A DNA stretch of 64,000 nt from positions 310,001 through 374,000 of the forward strand of contig NZ_LMEE01000003.1 of NCBI RefSeq assembly GCF_001425305.1. Reading direction: 5' to 3'. Below are positions 51,911 through 60,995 of the stretch, piece after piece (position 1 is the first letter of the stretch; each line of letters starts with the position of its first letter). This DNA comes from Phenylobacterium sp. Root1290 (lineage in GTDB: Bacteria; Pseudomonadota; Alphaproteobacteria; Caulobacterales; Caulobacteraceae). The notes below the pieces were generated by a model, which ran no database searches, was not told where the DNA came from, and saw nothing but the letters and a program-made list of their open reading frames with translations. Both the position numbers and the translations under genes were made by a program.

Positions 51911-52036
51911 GTGTCATCCCGGTTTGCGAAGCAAGACCGGGACCCATTGTCGCCGCGGTGGTCCAGCTCGAGCGCGCTTGCGCGATCAGGAGTTCATGGA
52001 TCCCGGTCTTCGGCTGCGCCGAAACCGGGATGACAC
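51911..52036. repeat. Dispersed intergenic inverted repeat, copy B
   Basis: A 126-bp element with ends GTGTCATCCCGG and CCGGGATGACAC, matching copy A at 42948-43084. Inner blocks GACCGGGACCCAT and GGATCCCGGTCTT form further hairpins. It sits between the convergent acyltransferase and acyl-CoA dehydrogenase genes and could also work as a two-way terminator. Confidence 0.8.
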
Positions 52037-52040
52037 TTCG

Positions 52041-53816
52041 CTAGAACCCCTCGACGTCGAGCGCCGCGGCGATGTCCGAGCCGGCGGCGAGGTTCAGCCA
52101 GAGGCTGACGCGGGGCATCTCCTGCTCGAAGAAGAACCGGCAGGCGGCGACCTTGCCGGCGGTGAAGGCGTCAGCGGGGAGGGCCTTGGCGGCGAGGGCC
52201 TGGTCGAGCCAGAGCCAGCCGACGACGGCGTGGCCGAAGGCGCGCAGGGCGCTGGTGGCGCCGGCCAGCGCCTCTTGCGACAGCGGCGTGGTGATTGAGC
52301 TGGCGTAGGCGGCGATCTGGTCCCAGGCGGTGAGCAGGGCGTCGGCGCAGGGGGCGAGATCGGCGTGGGCTTGTGCGCCGGCGGCGGTCGCGGCGATGCA
52401 GGCGCGCAGCTCGGCGAGCGCCTGCGGATCGCGGGCCAGCTTGCGGCCGACAAGGTCGACGCCCTGGACGCCGGTGGTGCCCTCGTGGATCGGGTTCAGG
52501 CGGTTGTCGCGGTAGATCTGCTCGACGTCGAAGTCGCGGGTGTAGCCGTAGCCGCCGTGGATCTGGATGGCGAGGTCGTTGGCGGCCAGGCCCATCTCCG
52601 AGGGCCAGGTCTTGGCGGCGGGGGTCAGCAGGTCGAGCAGGCGCCGCGCGGTCTCGGCGTCCTGGCCGGTCTGCTCCTCGTCCAGCAGGCGGGCGCAATA
52701 TAGGCTGAGCGCGATGGCGCCTTCGGCATAGGCCTTCTGGGCCAGCAGCATGTTCCGGACGTCGGGATGGCCGATGATCGGGGCGGGCGCATTGGCGCCG
52801 GCCGGGCGGCCCTGCAGACGCTCCTGGGCGTAGGCCAGCGACTGGCGGTAGCCGCGATAGCCGAGCATGGCGGCGCCGAGGCCGACATTGATCCGCGCCT
52901 CGTTCATCATCTGGAACATCTGCGCCAGGCCCTGGCCGACTTCGCCGACCAGGTAGCCGACCGCACCGGCCCGGCCGCCCGGCGTGTGGGCGCCGTCGCC
53001 GAAGGCGAGCACGGTGTTGGGGATGCCGCGATAGCCCATCTTGTGATTGAGACCGGTGACGACGACGTCGTTGCGCTCGCCGTCGGCCAGGACCTTGGGG
53101 GCGATGAACAGCGAGATGCCCTTTACGCCCGGCAGCGGCTTGCCGTCCGGTCCCGGCGTCTTGGCCAGCACCAGGTGGACGATGTTGGCGGTAATGTCGT
53201 GGTCGGCGCCGGAGATCCACATCTTGCCGCCGCGCAGGCGGTAGCGGGCGCCCAGCGCGTCCTGCCCGTCCGGCGTCGCCAGGGTGGTGATGTCGGCGAG
53301 GGAAGAGCCGGCCTGCGGCTCCGACAGGCACATGGTGCCGAGCGCCTGGCCGGCGATCTGCGGCCGGGCGAAGGCGGCGGTCTGGGCGGCCGTGCCGAAG
53401 GTCGCGATCAGCCGGGCGTTGGCCATGGTCAGCATCGGGAAGGCCGAGGCCGAGATGTTGGCGGCCATGAAGCAGGCCATGGACGCGGTCGCCGCGACGA
53501 TCGGCAGTTGCAGGCCGTCCAGTTCGGCGTCGAACGCGCCGGCCATCAGACCGGCGGAGGCGTGCGCGCGCACGGCCTGGGCGATCTCCGGGATCACGTG
53601 GACGCCGGCCTCGTCCAGCCACGGCTCGCGCGTGTCGGCGGGCTTGTAGGCGGGGGTGAAGACCTCATCCGCCAGGGTCTCGCTGAGGTCGAGGACGGCG
53701 GCGAGGGTCTCGCGCGAATGGTCGGCGAAGCGCGGGCGGCCCAGCAGGTCCTCGACCTTCAGCCAGTCGAACAGCAGGAAGTCGAGATCGCGCCGGTTCA
53801 GGTGATAGCTGCTCAT
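52041..53816 (-). CDS. Acyl-CoA dehydrogenase, DmdC-like long form
   Basis: A 591-residue flavoprotein. The mid-domain has TMCLSEPQAGSSLADITT near residue 158 and KMWISGADHD; the C-terminal helical part has QIHGGYGYTRDF and the catalytic Glu in IHEGTTGVQGVDL near residue 446. The extra ~120 C-terminal residues beyond that point are typical of the long DmdC/AcdA group (3-methylmercaptopropionyl-CoA dehydrogenases and related fatty-acyl enzymes). Which acyl-CoA is used is unknown. It diverges from the exported oxidase operon. Confidence 0.93.
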   Translation of the reverse strand: MSSYHLNRRDLDFLLFDWLKVEDLLGRPRFADHSRETLAAVLDLSETLADEVFTPAYKPADTREPWLDEAGVHVIPEIAQAVRAHASAGLMAGAFDAELDGLQLPIVAATASMACFMAANISASAFPMLTMANARLIATFGTAAQTAAFARPQIAGQALGTMCLSEPQAGSSLADITTLATPDGQDALGARYRLRGGKMWISGADHDITANIVHLVLAKTPGPDGKPLPGVKGISLFIAPKVLADGERNDVVVTGLNHKMGYRGIPNTVLAFGDGAHTPGGRAGAVGYLVGEVGQGLAQMFQMMNEARINVGLGAAMLGYRGYRQSLAYAQERLQGRPAGANAPAPIIGHPDVRNMLLAQKAYAEGAIALSLYCARLLDEEQTGQDAETARRLLDLLTPAAKTWPSEMGLAANDLAIQIHGGYGYTRDFDVEQIYRDNRLNPIHEGTTGVQGVDLVGRKLARDPQALAELRACIAATAAGAQAHADLAPCADALLTAWDQIAAYASSITTPLSQEALAGATSALRAFGHAVVGWLWLDQALAAKALPADAFTAGKVAACRFFFEQEMPRVSLWLNLAAGSDIAAALDVEGF

Positions 53817-53919
53817 GAGAACGTCCTCGGGGCTTGTCGGCGGGTGCTAGCAGAGGATCTATAACTTGCAAATTGGAACTTATTGGCGCGAGGCGGGCTG
53901 AGGGTGATTAATTATCTCG

Positions 53920-53935
53920 GCTAATAGGTTCTAGC
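53920..53935. promoter_or_regulatory. Candidate LysR-type operator before the exported oxidase operon
   Basis: GCTAATAGGTTCTAGC has inverted GCTA/TAGC ends. Its ATAGGTTCT (53924-53932) occurs as the exact complement, AGAACCTAT, in front of the LysR gene at 58770-58778, and CGCTAG also neighbours both. It lies about 70 bases before the first gene of the operon, a normal place for activator binding. Confidence 0.5.
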
Positions 53936-54002
53936 GCATCTTGACCTCTAATCGCTGGACGCGGCCGGTCCTATCCTGAGCGCCCAAGAACAGGAGCGCT
54001 TG

Positions 54003-54434
54003 ATGGGACACTGGTTTCCATGCCTGGCGGCGTTGGCCGGCGGCTTCGCGTGCATCATAGCGACGCCCGCGGCGGCGCAGGAGCCAGGCCAGCAGCCCAC
54101 CCGCGCGCAGCAGCTGATGGGCGACATCGCGCCGAAGCTGGCGGAACTGACGGACGAGGTGCTGCTGGGCGACGTCTGGGAGCGGCCGCAACTTTCCAAG
54201 CGCGACCGAAGTTTAGTGACGGTGTCGGCCCTGGTGGCGCTCAATCGCCCCGATCAGCTCCGCTCCCACATCGGGCTCGCGCGCCAGAACGGCGTGACCG
54301 AGGAGGAGATCGTCGAGGCCATCACCCAGCTGGCCTTCTACGCGGGCTGGCCCAACGCGATCACGGCGGTGGGCGTCGCGAGAGAGGTCTTCAAGTCCGA
54401 CGCCGGTGCGGCGCGCAGGGAGAACGGCAAATGA
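54003..54434 (+). CDS. Exported carboxymuconolactone decarboxylase-family protein
   Basis: A 143-residue protein with a signal peptide ending near PAAAQ and a CMD/AhpD-like helical domain: [21 protein letters not shown], then [20 protein letters not shown]. No CxxC pair is present, so it is of the CMD rather than the AhpD type. AGGAG lies seven bases before the ATG. It opens an operon of five exported or periplasm-linked proteins. Confidence 0.85.
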   Translation: MGHWFPCLAALAGGFACIIATPAAAQEPGQQPTRAQQLMGDIAPKLAELTDEVLLGDVWERPQLSKRDRSLVTVSALVALNRPDQLRSHIGLARQNGVTEEEIVEAITQLAFYAGWPNAITAVGVAREVFKSDAGAARRENGK

Positions 54435-54916
54435 GAACCGTCGCGGCGTCAGTCGCCTGCCTCGCCCTCGGCGCATCGGCCGCCGGCGCCGAGGCTGGGC
54501 CCATCACCATCGATCGCTCGAAGCCCCAGCCGACGCAGGCGGCCCAACCGAATTTCTCAGGTCCGGTGAGCGTGAGCTCGCGGTTTCAGCGCGAGGGGCC
54601 GGCGCGGGTCGGCGGCGGCGTCGTCGGGTTCGAGCCGGGCGCACGCACGGCCTGGCACACCCATCCGCTGGGCCAGACCCTGTTCGTCACCGCCGGTGTC
54701 GGACACGTCCAGAAGTGGGGCGGCCCGGTCGAGCAGATCCGCCCCGGCGACGTGGTGTGGATCCCGCCGGGCGTGAAGCACTGGCACGGCGCCACGCGTT
54801 GGTCGGGCATGACCCATATCGCCGTCTCCGAAGCGCTCGACGGCACATCGGTGGTGTGGATGGAGCCCGTCTCGGAGGCGGAAAGCGACTCGCCGCCCCA
54901 CCCCAGCAACGGTTGA
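54431..54916 (+). CDS. Exported cupin-domain protein
   Basis: A 161-residue small cupin with a signal peptide ([17 protein letters not shown]). Metal-ligand positions are visible in [13 protein letters not shown], with a second block [12 protein letters not shown]. Cupins fused or paired with CMD-family proteins form a recurring unit in proteobacteria, often near quinone- or aldehyde-related genes. Its start overlaps the preceding stop by 4 bases (ATGA). Confidence 0.85.
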   Translation: MRTVAASVACLALGASAAGAEAGPITIDRSKPQPTQAAQPNFSGPVSVSSRFQREGPARVGGGVVGFEPGARTAWHTHPLGQTLFVTAGVGHVQKWGGPVEQIRPGDVVWIPPGVKHWHGATRWSGMTHIAVSEALDGTSVVWMEPVSEAESDSPPHPSNG

Positions 54917-54928
54917 GGAGACCGGAAC

Positions 54929-55561
54929 ATGGATGCAGCGCACAAGCTGGAGATCTCAAGGCGCGGCGTGCTGATCGTCGGGGCCGCGGCCTCGGCGGTC
55001 GCTGCTCCGTCGGTGAGCGAGGCCCAGGCGGCGGGCGCGGACGCGCCGGTGCTCGCCAAGGTCGCCTTCGAGGTGAACGGAACCCGGCGCGAGCTGGAGC
55101 TGGACACCCGCACCACGCTGCTCGATGCGCTGCGAGAGAACCTGAACCTGACGGGCTCGAAGAAGGGCTGCGACCACGGCCAGTGCGGCGCCTGCACGGT
55201 CATCGTCGACGGCCGACGGATCAACAGCTGCCTGACCTTGGCGGTGATGCACGAGGGCGGGCGGATCACGACGATCGAAGGGCTGGGCCAGCCCGGCGCG
55301 TTGCATCCGATGCAGGCCGCGTTCGTGAAGCACGACGGATTTCAATGCGGCTACTGCACGCCGGGCCAGATCTGTTCGGCCGTGGCGGTGCTGGACGAGA
55401 TCAAGGCCGGCGTCCCCAGCCATGCGGGCGCCGACGTGACCGCCGCGCCGCAGGTCACGAGCGACGAACTGCGCGAGCGCATGAGCGGAAACATCTGCCG
55501 CTGCGGCGCCTACTCCAACATCATCGAGGCGATCACCGAGGTCGCTGGGGGAAACGCATGA
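54929..55561 (+). CDS. paoA: PaoA-like [2Fe-2S] subunit of periplasmic aldehyde oxidoreductase
   Basis: A 210-residue subunit with a twin-arginine signal ([14 protein letters not shown]). The plant-type [2Fe-2S] motif is [22 protein letters not shown], read at residues ~89-110, and the second cluster is in [12 protein letters not shown] with [11 protein letters not shown]. This is the xanthine-oxidase-family iron-sulfur subunit, and the signal exports the folded heterotrimer. It ends with a 4-base overlap to the FAD subunit. Confidence 0.93.
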   Translation: MDAAHKLEISRRGVLIVGAAASAVAAPSVSEAQAAGADAPVLAKVAFEVNGTRRELELDTRTTLLDALRENLNLTGSKKGCDHGQCGACTVIVDGRRINSCLTLAVMHEGGRITTIEGLGQPGALHPMQAAFVKHDGFQCGYCTPGQICSAVAVLDEIKAGVPSHAGADVTAAPQVTSDELRERMSGNICRCGAYSNIIEAITEVAGGNA

Positions 55562-56508
55562 GAGCCTTCAGCTACGAGCGGGCGCGCGATCCGCAGGCGG
55601 CCGTCGCCGCCATGGCCCGGACGCCGGACGCCAAGTTCATCGCCGGGGGTACGAACCTTCTCGACCTGATGAAGCTGGAGATCGAGCGGCCCGGGCGGCT
55701 GATCGACGTCAACGGTCTGGGCTTCGACAAGATCGAGGCGACGGCGGATGGCGGGCTGCGGATCGGGGCGCTGGTGCGCAACACGGACCTGGCGGCGGAC
55801 GAGCGCGTGCGGCGGGACTATGGCGTGCTCTCGCGGGCGCTGGTCGCCGGCGCATCCGGGCAGCTTCGCAACAAGGCGACGACGGCTGGGAACCTGCTGC
55901 AGCGGACGCGCTGCCCTTACTTCTACGATCCAGGCCAGCCCTGCAACAAGCGCCAGCCGGGCAGCGGCTGCGGCGCGCTGCAGGGATTCAGCCGGCAACT
56001 GGCGGTGATCGGCGGCAGCGAGGCCTGCATCGCCACCCATCCGAGCGACATGGCCGTGGCGATGCGGGTCCTGGACGCGAGCGTCGAGACCCTCAATCCG
56101 GAGGGCAAGGCCCGGCGCATTCCGATCGCGGAATTCCACCGACTGCCCGGCGACAAGCCGCAGATCGACACGACCCTGGGACGCGGCGAACTGATCACGG
56201 CGGTGACCCTGCCGAGGCCCATTGGCGGCGTGCAGGTGTACCGGAAGGTCCGAGACCGGGCGTCCTACGCCTTCGCGCTGGTTTCGGTCGCCGCCGTGGT
56301 CCAGCGCGACGGGTCGGGGCGCGTCGCCTTTGGCGGCGTCGCCCACAAGCCCTGGCGGGTCGAGGCGGCCGAGCCGGCGATGGCGAGCGGCGCCAAGGCG
56401 GTGGTCGACCGGGCGTTCGCCGGGGCCAAGCCGAGACACGACAACGCATTCAAGCTGCTGCTGGCGGAACGCACCCTGGCGGCCGCGATGGCCGAGGCGA
56501 GGGCCTGA
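55558..56508 (+). CDS. paoB: PaoB-like FAD subunit with extra iron-sulfur cysteines
   Basis: A 316-residue FAD-binding subunit: [14 protein letters not shown] near residue 28 and [14 protein letters not shown] near residue 108. The cysteines in [16 protein letters not shown] and SGCGAL match the additional [4Fe-4S] cluster of E. coli PaoB (YagS). The C-terminal CO-dehydrogenase flavoprotein domain follows. It passes electrons between the molybdenum site and an external acceptor. Confidence 0.92.
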   Translation: MRAFSYERARDPQAAVAAMARTPDAKFIAGGTNLLDLMKLEIERPGRLIDVNGLGFDKIEATADGGLRIGALVRNTDLAADERVRRDYGVLSRALVAGASGQLRNKATTAGNLLQRTRCPYFYDPGQPCNKRQPGSGCGALQGFSRQLAVIGGSEACIATHPSDMAVAMRVLDASVETLNPEGKARRIPIAEFHRLPGDKPQIDTTLGRGELITAVTLPRPIGGVQVYRKVRDRASYAFALVSVAAVVQRDGSGRVAFGGVAHKPWRVEAAEPAMASGAKAVVDRAFAGAKPRHDNAFKLLLAERTLAAAMAEARA

Positions 56509-56511
56509 CCC

Positions 56512-58728
56512 ATGAAGTTCGACCAACCGGCCACGACCAATCCGATCGATCAATTGAAGGTGGTCGGGAAACCGACCGACCGCATCGAAGGCCCGCTGAA
56601 GGTGAGCGGCGCAGCCCCCTACGCCTATGAGCGCCGCGACGTTGCGCCGAGCCCAGCCTATGGCTGTGTGATCGGCGCGACGATCGGCAAGGGCAAGATC
56701 CAGTCGATGGATCTTGGCCCGGCCCGGCGCGCGCCGGGCGTGATCACCATCGTCACCGCCCAGAACGCCGGCCCGGTCGGCAAGGGCGCCTTCAACACCG
56801 CCAAGCTGATCGGCGGGCCGGACATCGACCACTATCACCAGGCGATCGCGGTGGTGGTGGCCGAGACCTTCGAGCAGGCCAGGGCGGCGGCGCAGCTGGT
56901 GCGCGTGAACTATGTCCGCACCGCGGGCGAGTTCGACCTCTCCAAGGCGAAGGACGGCGCCAAGGCGCCCAAGCAGCTGACCGGCGGCCCGCCGGACTCG
57001 GCTCTGGGCGATTTCGACGGCGCGTTCGCCGCCGCTGCGGTCAAGGTGGACTCCACCTATACGACCCCCGATCACGCCCATGCGATGATGGAGCCCCACG
57101 CCACGATCGCGGCCTGGAAGGGCGACGAGCTGACGCTATGGACCTCCAACCAGATGATCGACTGGGGGCGCGGAGAGATAGCCAAGATCCTCGGCATGCC
57201 GAAGACGAAGGTCCGGCTGATCTCGCCGTTCATCGGCGGCGGCTTCGGCGGCAAGCTGTTCATCCGCGCCGACGCGGTGCTGGCGGCCCTGGGCGCGCGG
57301 GCGGCCGGCCGGCCGGTGAAGATAGCCCTGCAGCGGCCGTTGATGATCAACAACACCACCCACCGACCCGCCACGATCCAGCGGGTTCGGCTGGGCGCCA
57401 CGCGCGATGGGAAGATCACCGCGATTGGTCATGAGAGCTGGTCGGGCGATCTGCCCGGGGGCAAGCCCGACGGCGCGGTCCATCAGACGCGGATGCTGTA
57501 TGCCGCAGACAACCGGATGACGGCGACGCGACTGGCGGTGCTGGACCTGCCCGAGGCCAACGCCATGCGCGCGCCCGGCGAGGCCACCGGCCACATGGCT
57601 CTGGAGGTCGCCATCGACGAACTGGCCGAGGGTCTGGGCATGGACCCGGTGGAGCTGCGGATCCGCAACGACACCCAGGTCGTCCCCGACGCCGCCGGCG
57701 CGCCGCCGAAGCCGTTCTCGCAGCGCCAGCTCGTCGAATGCCTGCGCACCGGCGCCGAGCGTTTCGGCTGGGCCCGTCGCAACCCGCAGCCCGGCCAGGC
57801 GCGTGACGGCCGCTGGCTGGTCGGGATGGGCGTGGCCGCCGCCTACCGGGGCGCTCCGACCATGAAATCGGCCGCGCGCGTGCGGCTGAACGGCCGCGGC
57901 CTGGTGATCGTCGAGACCGACATGACCGACATCGGCACCGGGACCTACACGATCATCGCCCAGACGGCGGCCGAGATGATGGGCGTGCCGCTGGCGTCGG
58001 TCCGGGTCAGCCTGGGCGACTCCGACTATCCGGTTTCAGCCGGTTCGGGCGGCCAGTGGGGGGCCGCGAGCTCGACGGCAGGCGTCTTCGCCGCCTGCAT
58101 GAAACTGCGGCAGGCGGTGGCCGAGAAGCTGGGCTTCGATCCTGACAAGGCGGTTTTCGCCGATGGACGCGTCAGTGCGGGCCGGAAGGCTGCGCCGCTG
58201 GCCGACGCCGCGCGGGACGGGGAGCTGGTCGGCGAGGACGCCATCGAGTTCGGCGACCTGTCGAAGCGGTATCAACACGCCACCTTCGGCGCCCACTTCG
58301 TCGAGGTGGGGATCGATCCCTACACCGCAGAGGTGCGGGTCCGTCGCATGCTGGCTGTCTGCGCCGCGGGCCGGATCCTCAATCCCAAGGCGGCCCGTAA
58401 CCAGGTGATCGGCGCGATGACCATGGGCGTCGGCTCGGCGCTGATGGAAGAACTGGTCGTCGACAAGGGCCAGGGCTTCTTCGTCAACCACGACCTGGCC
58501 AGCTACGAGGTGCCGGTCCATGCCGACATTCCCCACCAGGAGGTGATCTTCCTGGACGAGACCGATCCGACGACCTCGCCCATGAAGGCCAAGGGGGTTG
58601 GCGAACTGGGCATCTGCGGGGTGAGCGCCGCGGTCGCCAACGCGATCTACAACGCCGCCGGGGTGCGGGTTCGAGAGTACCCGATCACCCTGGACAAGCT
58701 GTTGGCGGGAATGCCGGCGGTGGCCTGA
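56512..58728 (+). CDS. paoC: PaoC-like molybdenum subunit of periplasmic aldehyde oxidoreductase
   Basis: A 738-residue catalytic subunit binding molybdopterin cytosine dinucleotide. Motifs are IGGGFGGKLF near residue 240, the substrate-channel region AMRAPGEATGH near 348, and the catalytic Glu in KGVGELGICG near 698. Overall length and order fit PaoC (YagR), an aromatic-aldehyde oxidase that also detoxifies aldehydes. A PaoD-type chaperone is not in the window and should lie elsewhere. The gene begins 3 bp after paoB. Confidence 0.93.
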   Translation: MKFDQPATTNPIDQLKVVGKPTDRIEGPLKVSGAAPYAYERRDVAPSPAYGCVIGATIGKGKIQSMDLGPARRAPGVITIVTAQNAGPVGKGAFNTAKLIGGPDIDHYHQAIAVVVAETFEQARAAAQLVRVNYVRTAGEFDLSKAKDGAKAPKQLTGGPPDSALGDFDGAFAAAAVKVDSTYTTPDHAHAMMEPHATIAAWKGDELTLWTSNQMIDWGRGEIAKILGMPKTKVRLISPFIGGGFGGKLFIRADAVLAALGARAAGRPVKIALQRPLMINNTTHRPATIQRVRLGATRDGKITAIGHESWSGDLPGGKPDGAVHQTRMLYAADNRMTATRLAVLDLPEANAMRAPGEATGHMALEVAIDELAEGLGMDPVELRIRNDTQVVPDAAGAPPKPFSQRQLVECLRTGAERFGWARRNPQPGQARDGRWLVGMGVAAAYRGAPTMKSAARVRLNGRGLVIVETDMTDIGTGTYTIIAQTAAEMMGVPLASVRVSLGDSDYPVSAGSGGQWGAASSTAGVFAACMKLRQAVAEKLGFDPDKAVFADGRVSAGRKAAPLADAARDGELVGEDAIEFGDLSKRYQHATFGAHFVEVGIDPYTAEVRVRRMLAVCAAGRILNPKAARNQVIGAMTMGVGSALMEELVVDKGQGFFVNHDLASYEVPVHADIPHQEVIFLDETDPTTSPMKAKGVGELGICGVSAAVANAIYNAAGVRVREYPITLDKLLAGMPAVA

Positions 58729-58762
58729 GATAGGCGGCGCATATTGTGGATTAGTCGCTAGG

Positions 58763-58778
58763 ATAGGTGAGAACCTAT
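58763..58778. promoter_or_regulatory. Candidate LysR-type operator before the LysR gene
   Basis: ATAGGT and ACCTAT enclose GAGA as a perfect inverted repeat. Inside it, AGAACCTAT matches the motif found before the operon start at 53924-53932. The site lies 16 bases upstream of the LysR start, fitting autorepression. Confidence 0.5.
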
Positions 58779-58793
58779 ATCTGGAGCTAATCA

Positions 58794-59687
58794 ATGCGCC
58801 GCGAGGATCTCGGCGGGCTCGCCGCCTTCGTCGCCGTCGCCGAGGAGCGCAGCTTCACGCGCGCGGCGGCGCGGATGGGGACGTCGCAATCGGCCTTGAG
58901 CCAGACGGTCAAACGGCTGGAAGCCCGCCTCGGGGTGCGGCTGTTGACGCGCACGACGCGCAGCGTGGCGGTCACCGAGGCCGGCGAGCAACTGCTGGCG
59001 TCGTTGCGGTTCGCGTTCGATGAGATCGAGACCCAGATCCTGGCGCTCAGTGAGCTGCGCGAGAGGCCCGCAGGCACGATCCGGATCACCGCCGGCCAGC
59101 ATGCCGCCGACACGGTGCTGTTCCCGGTGATCGAGCAACTGCTGCCGGTCTATCCCGACGTGAATGTCGAGCTTTCCATCGACACCGGACTTCGGGACAT
59201 CGTCGCCGACCGCTTCGACGCTGGCGTTCGCCTGGGCGAGCAGGTCGAGAAGGACATGATCGCCGTGCGCATCGGCCCTGACCTGCGCATGGCTCTTGTC
59301 GCTGCGCCGTCCTATTTCGCGCAGACGCCCGCGCCCGGTACGCCGCACGACCTGACCGGCCATAACTGCATCAACCTGCGATTCCCGACGCTCGGCGGCC
59401 TCTACACCTGGGAGTTCGAGAAGGATGGGCGCGAGCTGAACGTGCGCGTCGACGGCCAGCTGATCTTCAACGAGATGCGGCTGATCGTGCGGGCGGCGTG
59501 CGCCGGGCTGGGCCTGGCCTACATCCTGGAGGACCACGTCAGGGAGCATCTGGCCGAAGGGCGGCTGGTGCGCGCGCTTGAGGACTGGTGCCCGCCGTTC
59601 GCCGGCTATCACCTCTACTATCCAAGCCGGCGCCAGCACACGCCGGCGTTCGCGCTGTTGGTCGACGCGTTGCGAGCTCGCGGCTGA
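58794..59687 (+). CDS. LysR-family transcriptional regulator
   Basis: A 297-residue regulator. The N-terminal winged helix-turn-helix is clear (LGGLAAFVAVAEERSFTRAA, then MGTSQSALSQTVKRLEARLG), and the effector domain contains ITAGQHAADTVLFPVIEQLL and DTGLRDIVADRFDAGVRLGE. It sits directly after paoC in the same direction, with its own 65-bp upstream region that carries the shared motif, so it is the natural candidate to control the operon in response to an aldehyde. Confidence 0.93.
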   Translation: MRREDLGGLAAFVAVAEERSFTRAAARMGTSQSALSQTVKRLEARLGVRLLTRTTRSVAVTEAGEQLLASLRFAFDEIETQILALSELRERPAGTIRITAGQHAADTVLFPVIEQLLPVYPDVNVELSIDTGLRDIVADRFDAGVRLGEQVEKDMIAVRIGPDLRMALVAAPSYFAQTPAPGTPHDLTGHNCINLRFPTLGGLYTWEFEKDGRELNVRVDGQLIFNEMRLIVRAACAGLGLAYILEDHVREHLAEGRLVRALEDWCPPFAGYHLYYPSRRQHTPAFALLVDALRARG

Positions 59688-59754
59688 CAAGTCGACTGCT
59701 GACACGTTCCTGACGGGTGGGGACGCAAGCTGGCGTCCTGACATGGAGGCGAGG

Positions 59755-60147
59755 ATGATCCGGGGAAGCTGCAACTGCGGAGCGATCAGGTTCGAGCTGG
59801 CCGCGCCGCCGACGATGATGGGCACTTGCCACTGCTCGCGTTGCCGCAAGGCGGGCGCGGGCACGTTCGTGATCGTGGCGCGCGACAGCCTGCGCTGGAT
59901 CGCCGGGCGCGAGGAGGTGGCGAGCTATGCGCCCGAGCCGCCGTTTAAGTACGCCCGCTGCTTTTGCCGCCGCTGCGGAACAGGCCTGGGGGAGATCGGC
60001 TCGGAGGCCGACAGCTTCCCGATCGCGGCGCATTGCCTGGACGACGACCCGCAGGTCCGCAACCGCTTCCACGAATGGGTGTCGGCCAAGCCCGCCTGGT
60101 ACGAGATCTGCGACAGCGCCAAGCAGTTTCCTGAGAACCCGGGGTAG
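59755..60147 (+). CDS. GFA-family (DUF636) zinc-binding protein
   Basis: A 130-residue protein with the GFA cysteine pattern: CNCGAIRFE near residue 6, CHCSRCRKAGAG near 25, and CFCRRCGTGLGEI near 75, which together bind two zinc ions. The family includes the glutathione-dependent formaldehyde-activating enzyme, but most members have unknown substrates. The start ATG 59755 follows GGAGG; ATG 59743 is possible but would include the ribosome site. Confidence 0.9.
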   Translation: MIRGSCNCGAIRFELAAPPTMMGTCHCSRCRKAGAGTFVIVARDSLRWIAGREEVASYAPEPPFKYARCFCRRCGTGLGEIGSEADSFPIAAHCLDDDPQVRNRFHEWVSAKPAWYEICDSAKQFPENPG

Positions 60148-60153
60148 GGCGCT

Positions 60154-60912
60154 TCAGCTCATGCTCGCAAGGGTGTTCAGATAGCCGCCGAGACGGGGTT
60201 CGACGGTGCGTGCCAGTTCGTTGAGGAGCAACAGCAGCAGGATCCAGCCCGCCGTCCAGACCAGGGCGCGCTTGAAGAACGAGGCGGCGAGGATGATCGT
60301 CAGGGTCATGGCGCCCGGCATCCAGGTCAGCATCAGCAGGCGATAGAGCGTCGTCTGGGGGATCAATCCCTGCTTGGCGATGAGGGGAACCAGGAACGCC
60401 GCGATCGAGATGAAGGACAGCAGGAGAAGCACCCCCACAGCCGGGATCGCGATGCAGAAGAAGATCATGAAGGCGGCCACGCAGAGCGCGCAGAAGATGT
60501 ACTCGAACCGATGCTTGGGCACGTCGGACATCATGTCTTCCATCGCCGCCTTGCCCTTTGCGTTGCCCCAGAACGAGCCGAGCATGTCGAAGAAGGATAT
60601 CCCGCGCGTGGTCAGCAGCTGGCCGTTGATGGCGGCGAGGCCAAGGCCGAGGATGGTCAGGGCGTCGCGTGTCAGGTCGGGCAAGTGAAAGGGCAGCCAG
60701 CCGTAGAGAGCGTCCTGGATGTCGCGGAAGATGGCGACCAGAAGCCTCATGCTCGCCGAGAGCGTGATCAGGCCCTGGGCGGAGCCGATGATATTGAAGG
60801 TCGCGACGACGCCCAGGACGAAGGTGATCCGGGTCACCAGGGCGGCGACCGGATGGGTGGCGCCCGTTGCGGCGTGGGTGTCCACCTGATCCTTGGCAGT
60901 ATCTTCGGACAC
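60154..60912 (-). CDS. Unknown polytopic membrane protein
   Basis: A 252-residue protein with a cytosolic N-terminus and at least four hydrophobic segments, including FMIFFCIAIPAVGVLLLLSF and ALVWTAGWILLLLLLNEL. I recognise no family. The open frame continues upstream, but the GTG at 60912 follows AAGGGG and marks the most likely start. It stands convergent to the GFA gene and has no operon partner. Confidence 0.6.
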   Translation of the reverse strand: MSEDTAKDQVDTHAATGATHPVAALVTRITFVLGVVATFNIIGSAQGLITLSASMRLLVAIFRDIQDALYGWLPFHLPDLTRDALTILGLGLAAINGQLLTTRGISFFDMLGSFWGNAKGKAAMEDMMSDVPKHRFEYIFCALCVAAFMIFFCIAIPAVGVLLLLSFISIAAFLVPLIAKQGLIPQTTLYRLLMLTWMPGAMTLTIILAASFFKRALVWTAGWILLLLLLNELARTVEPRLGGYLNTLASMS

Positions 60913-60995
60913 GTCGCGCCCCTTTTTTGAGGTTCCGACTAGCTTAACTACAGCAACCGGTTGTGCGTCCAGCGGTGGAACAAGAGCGTTCGACT

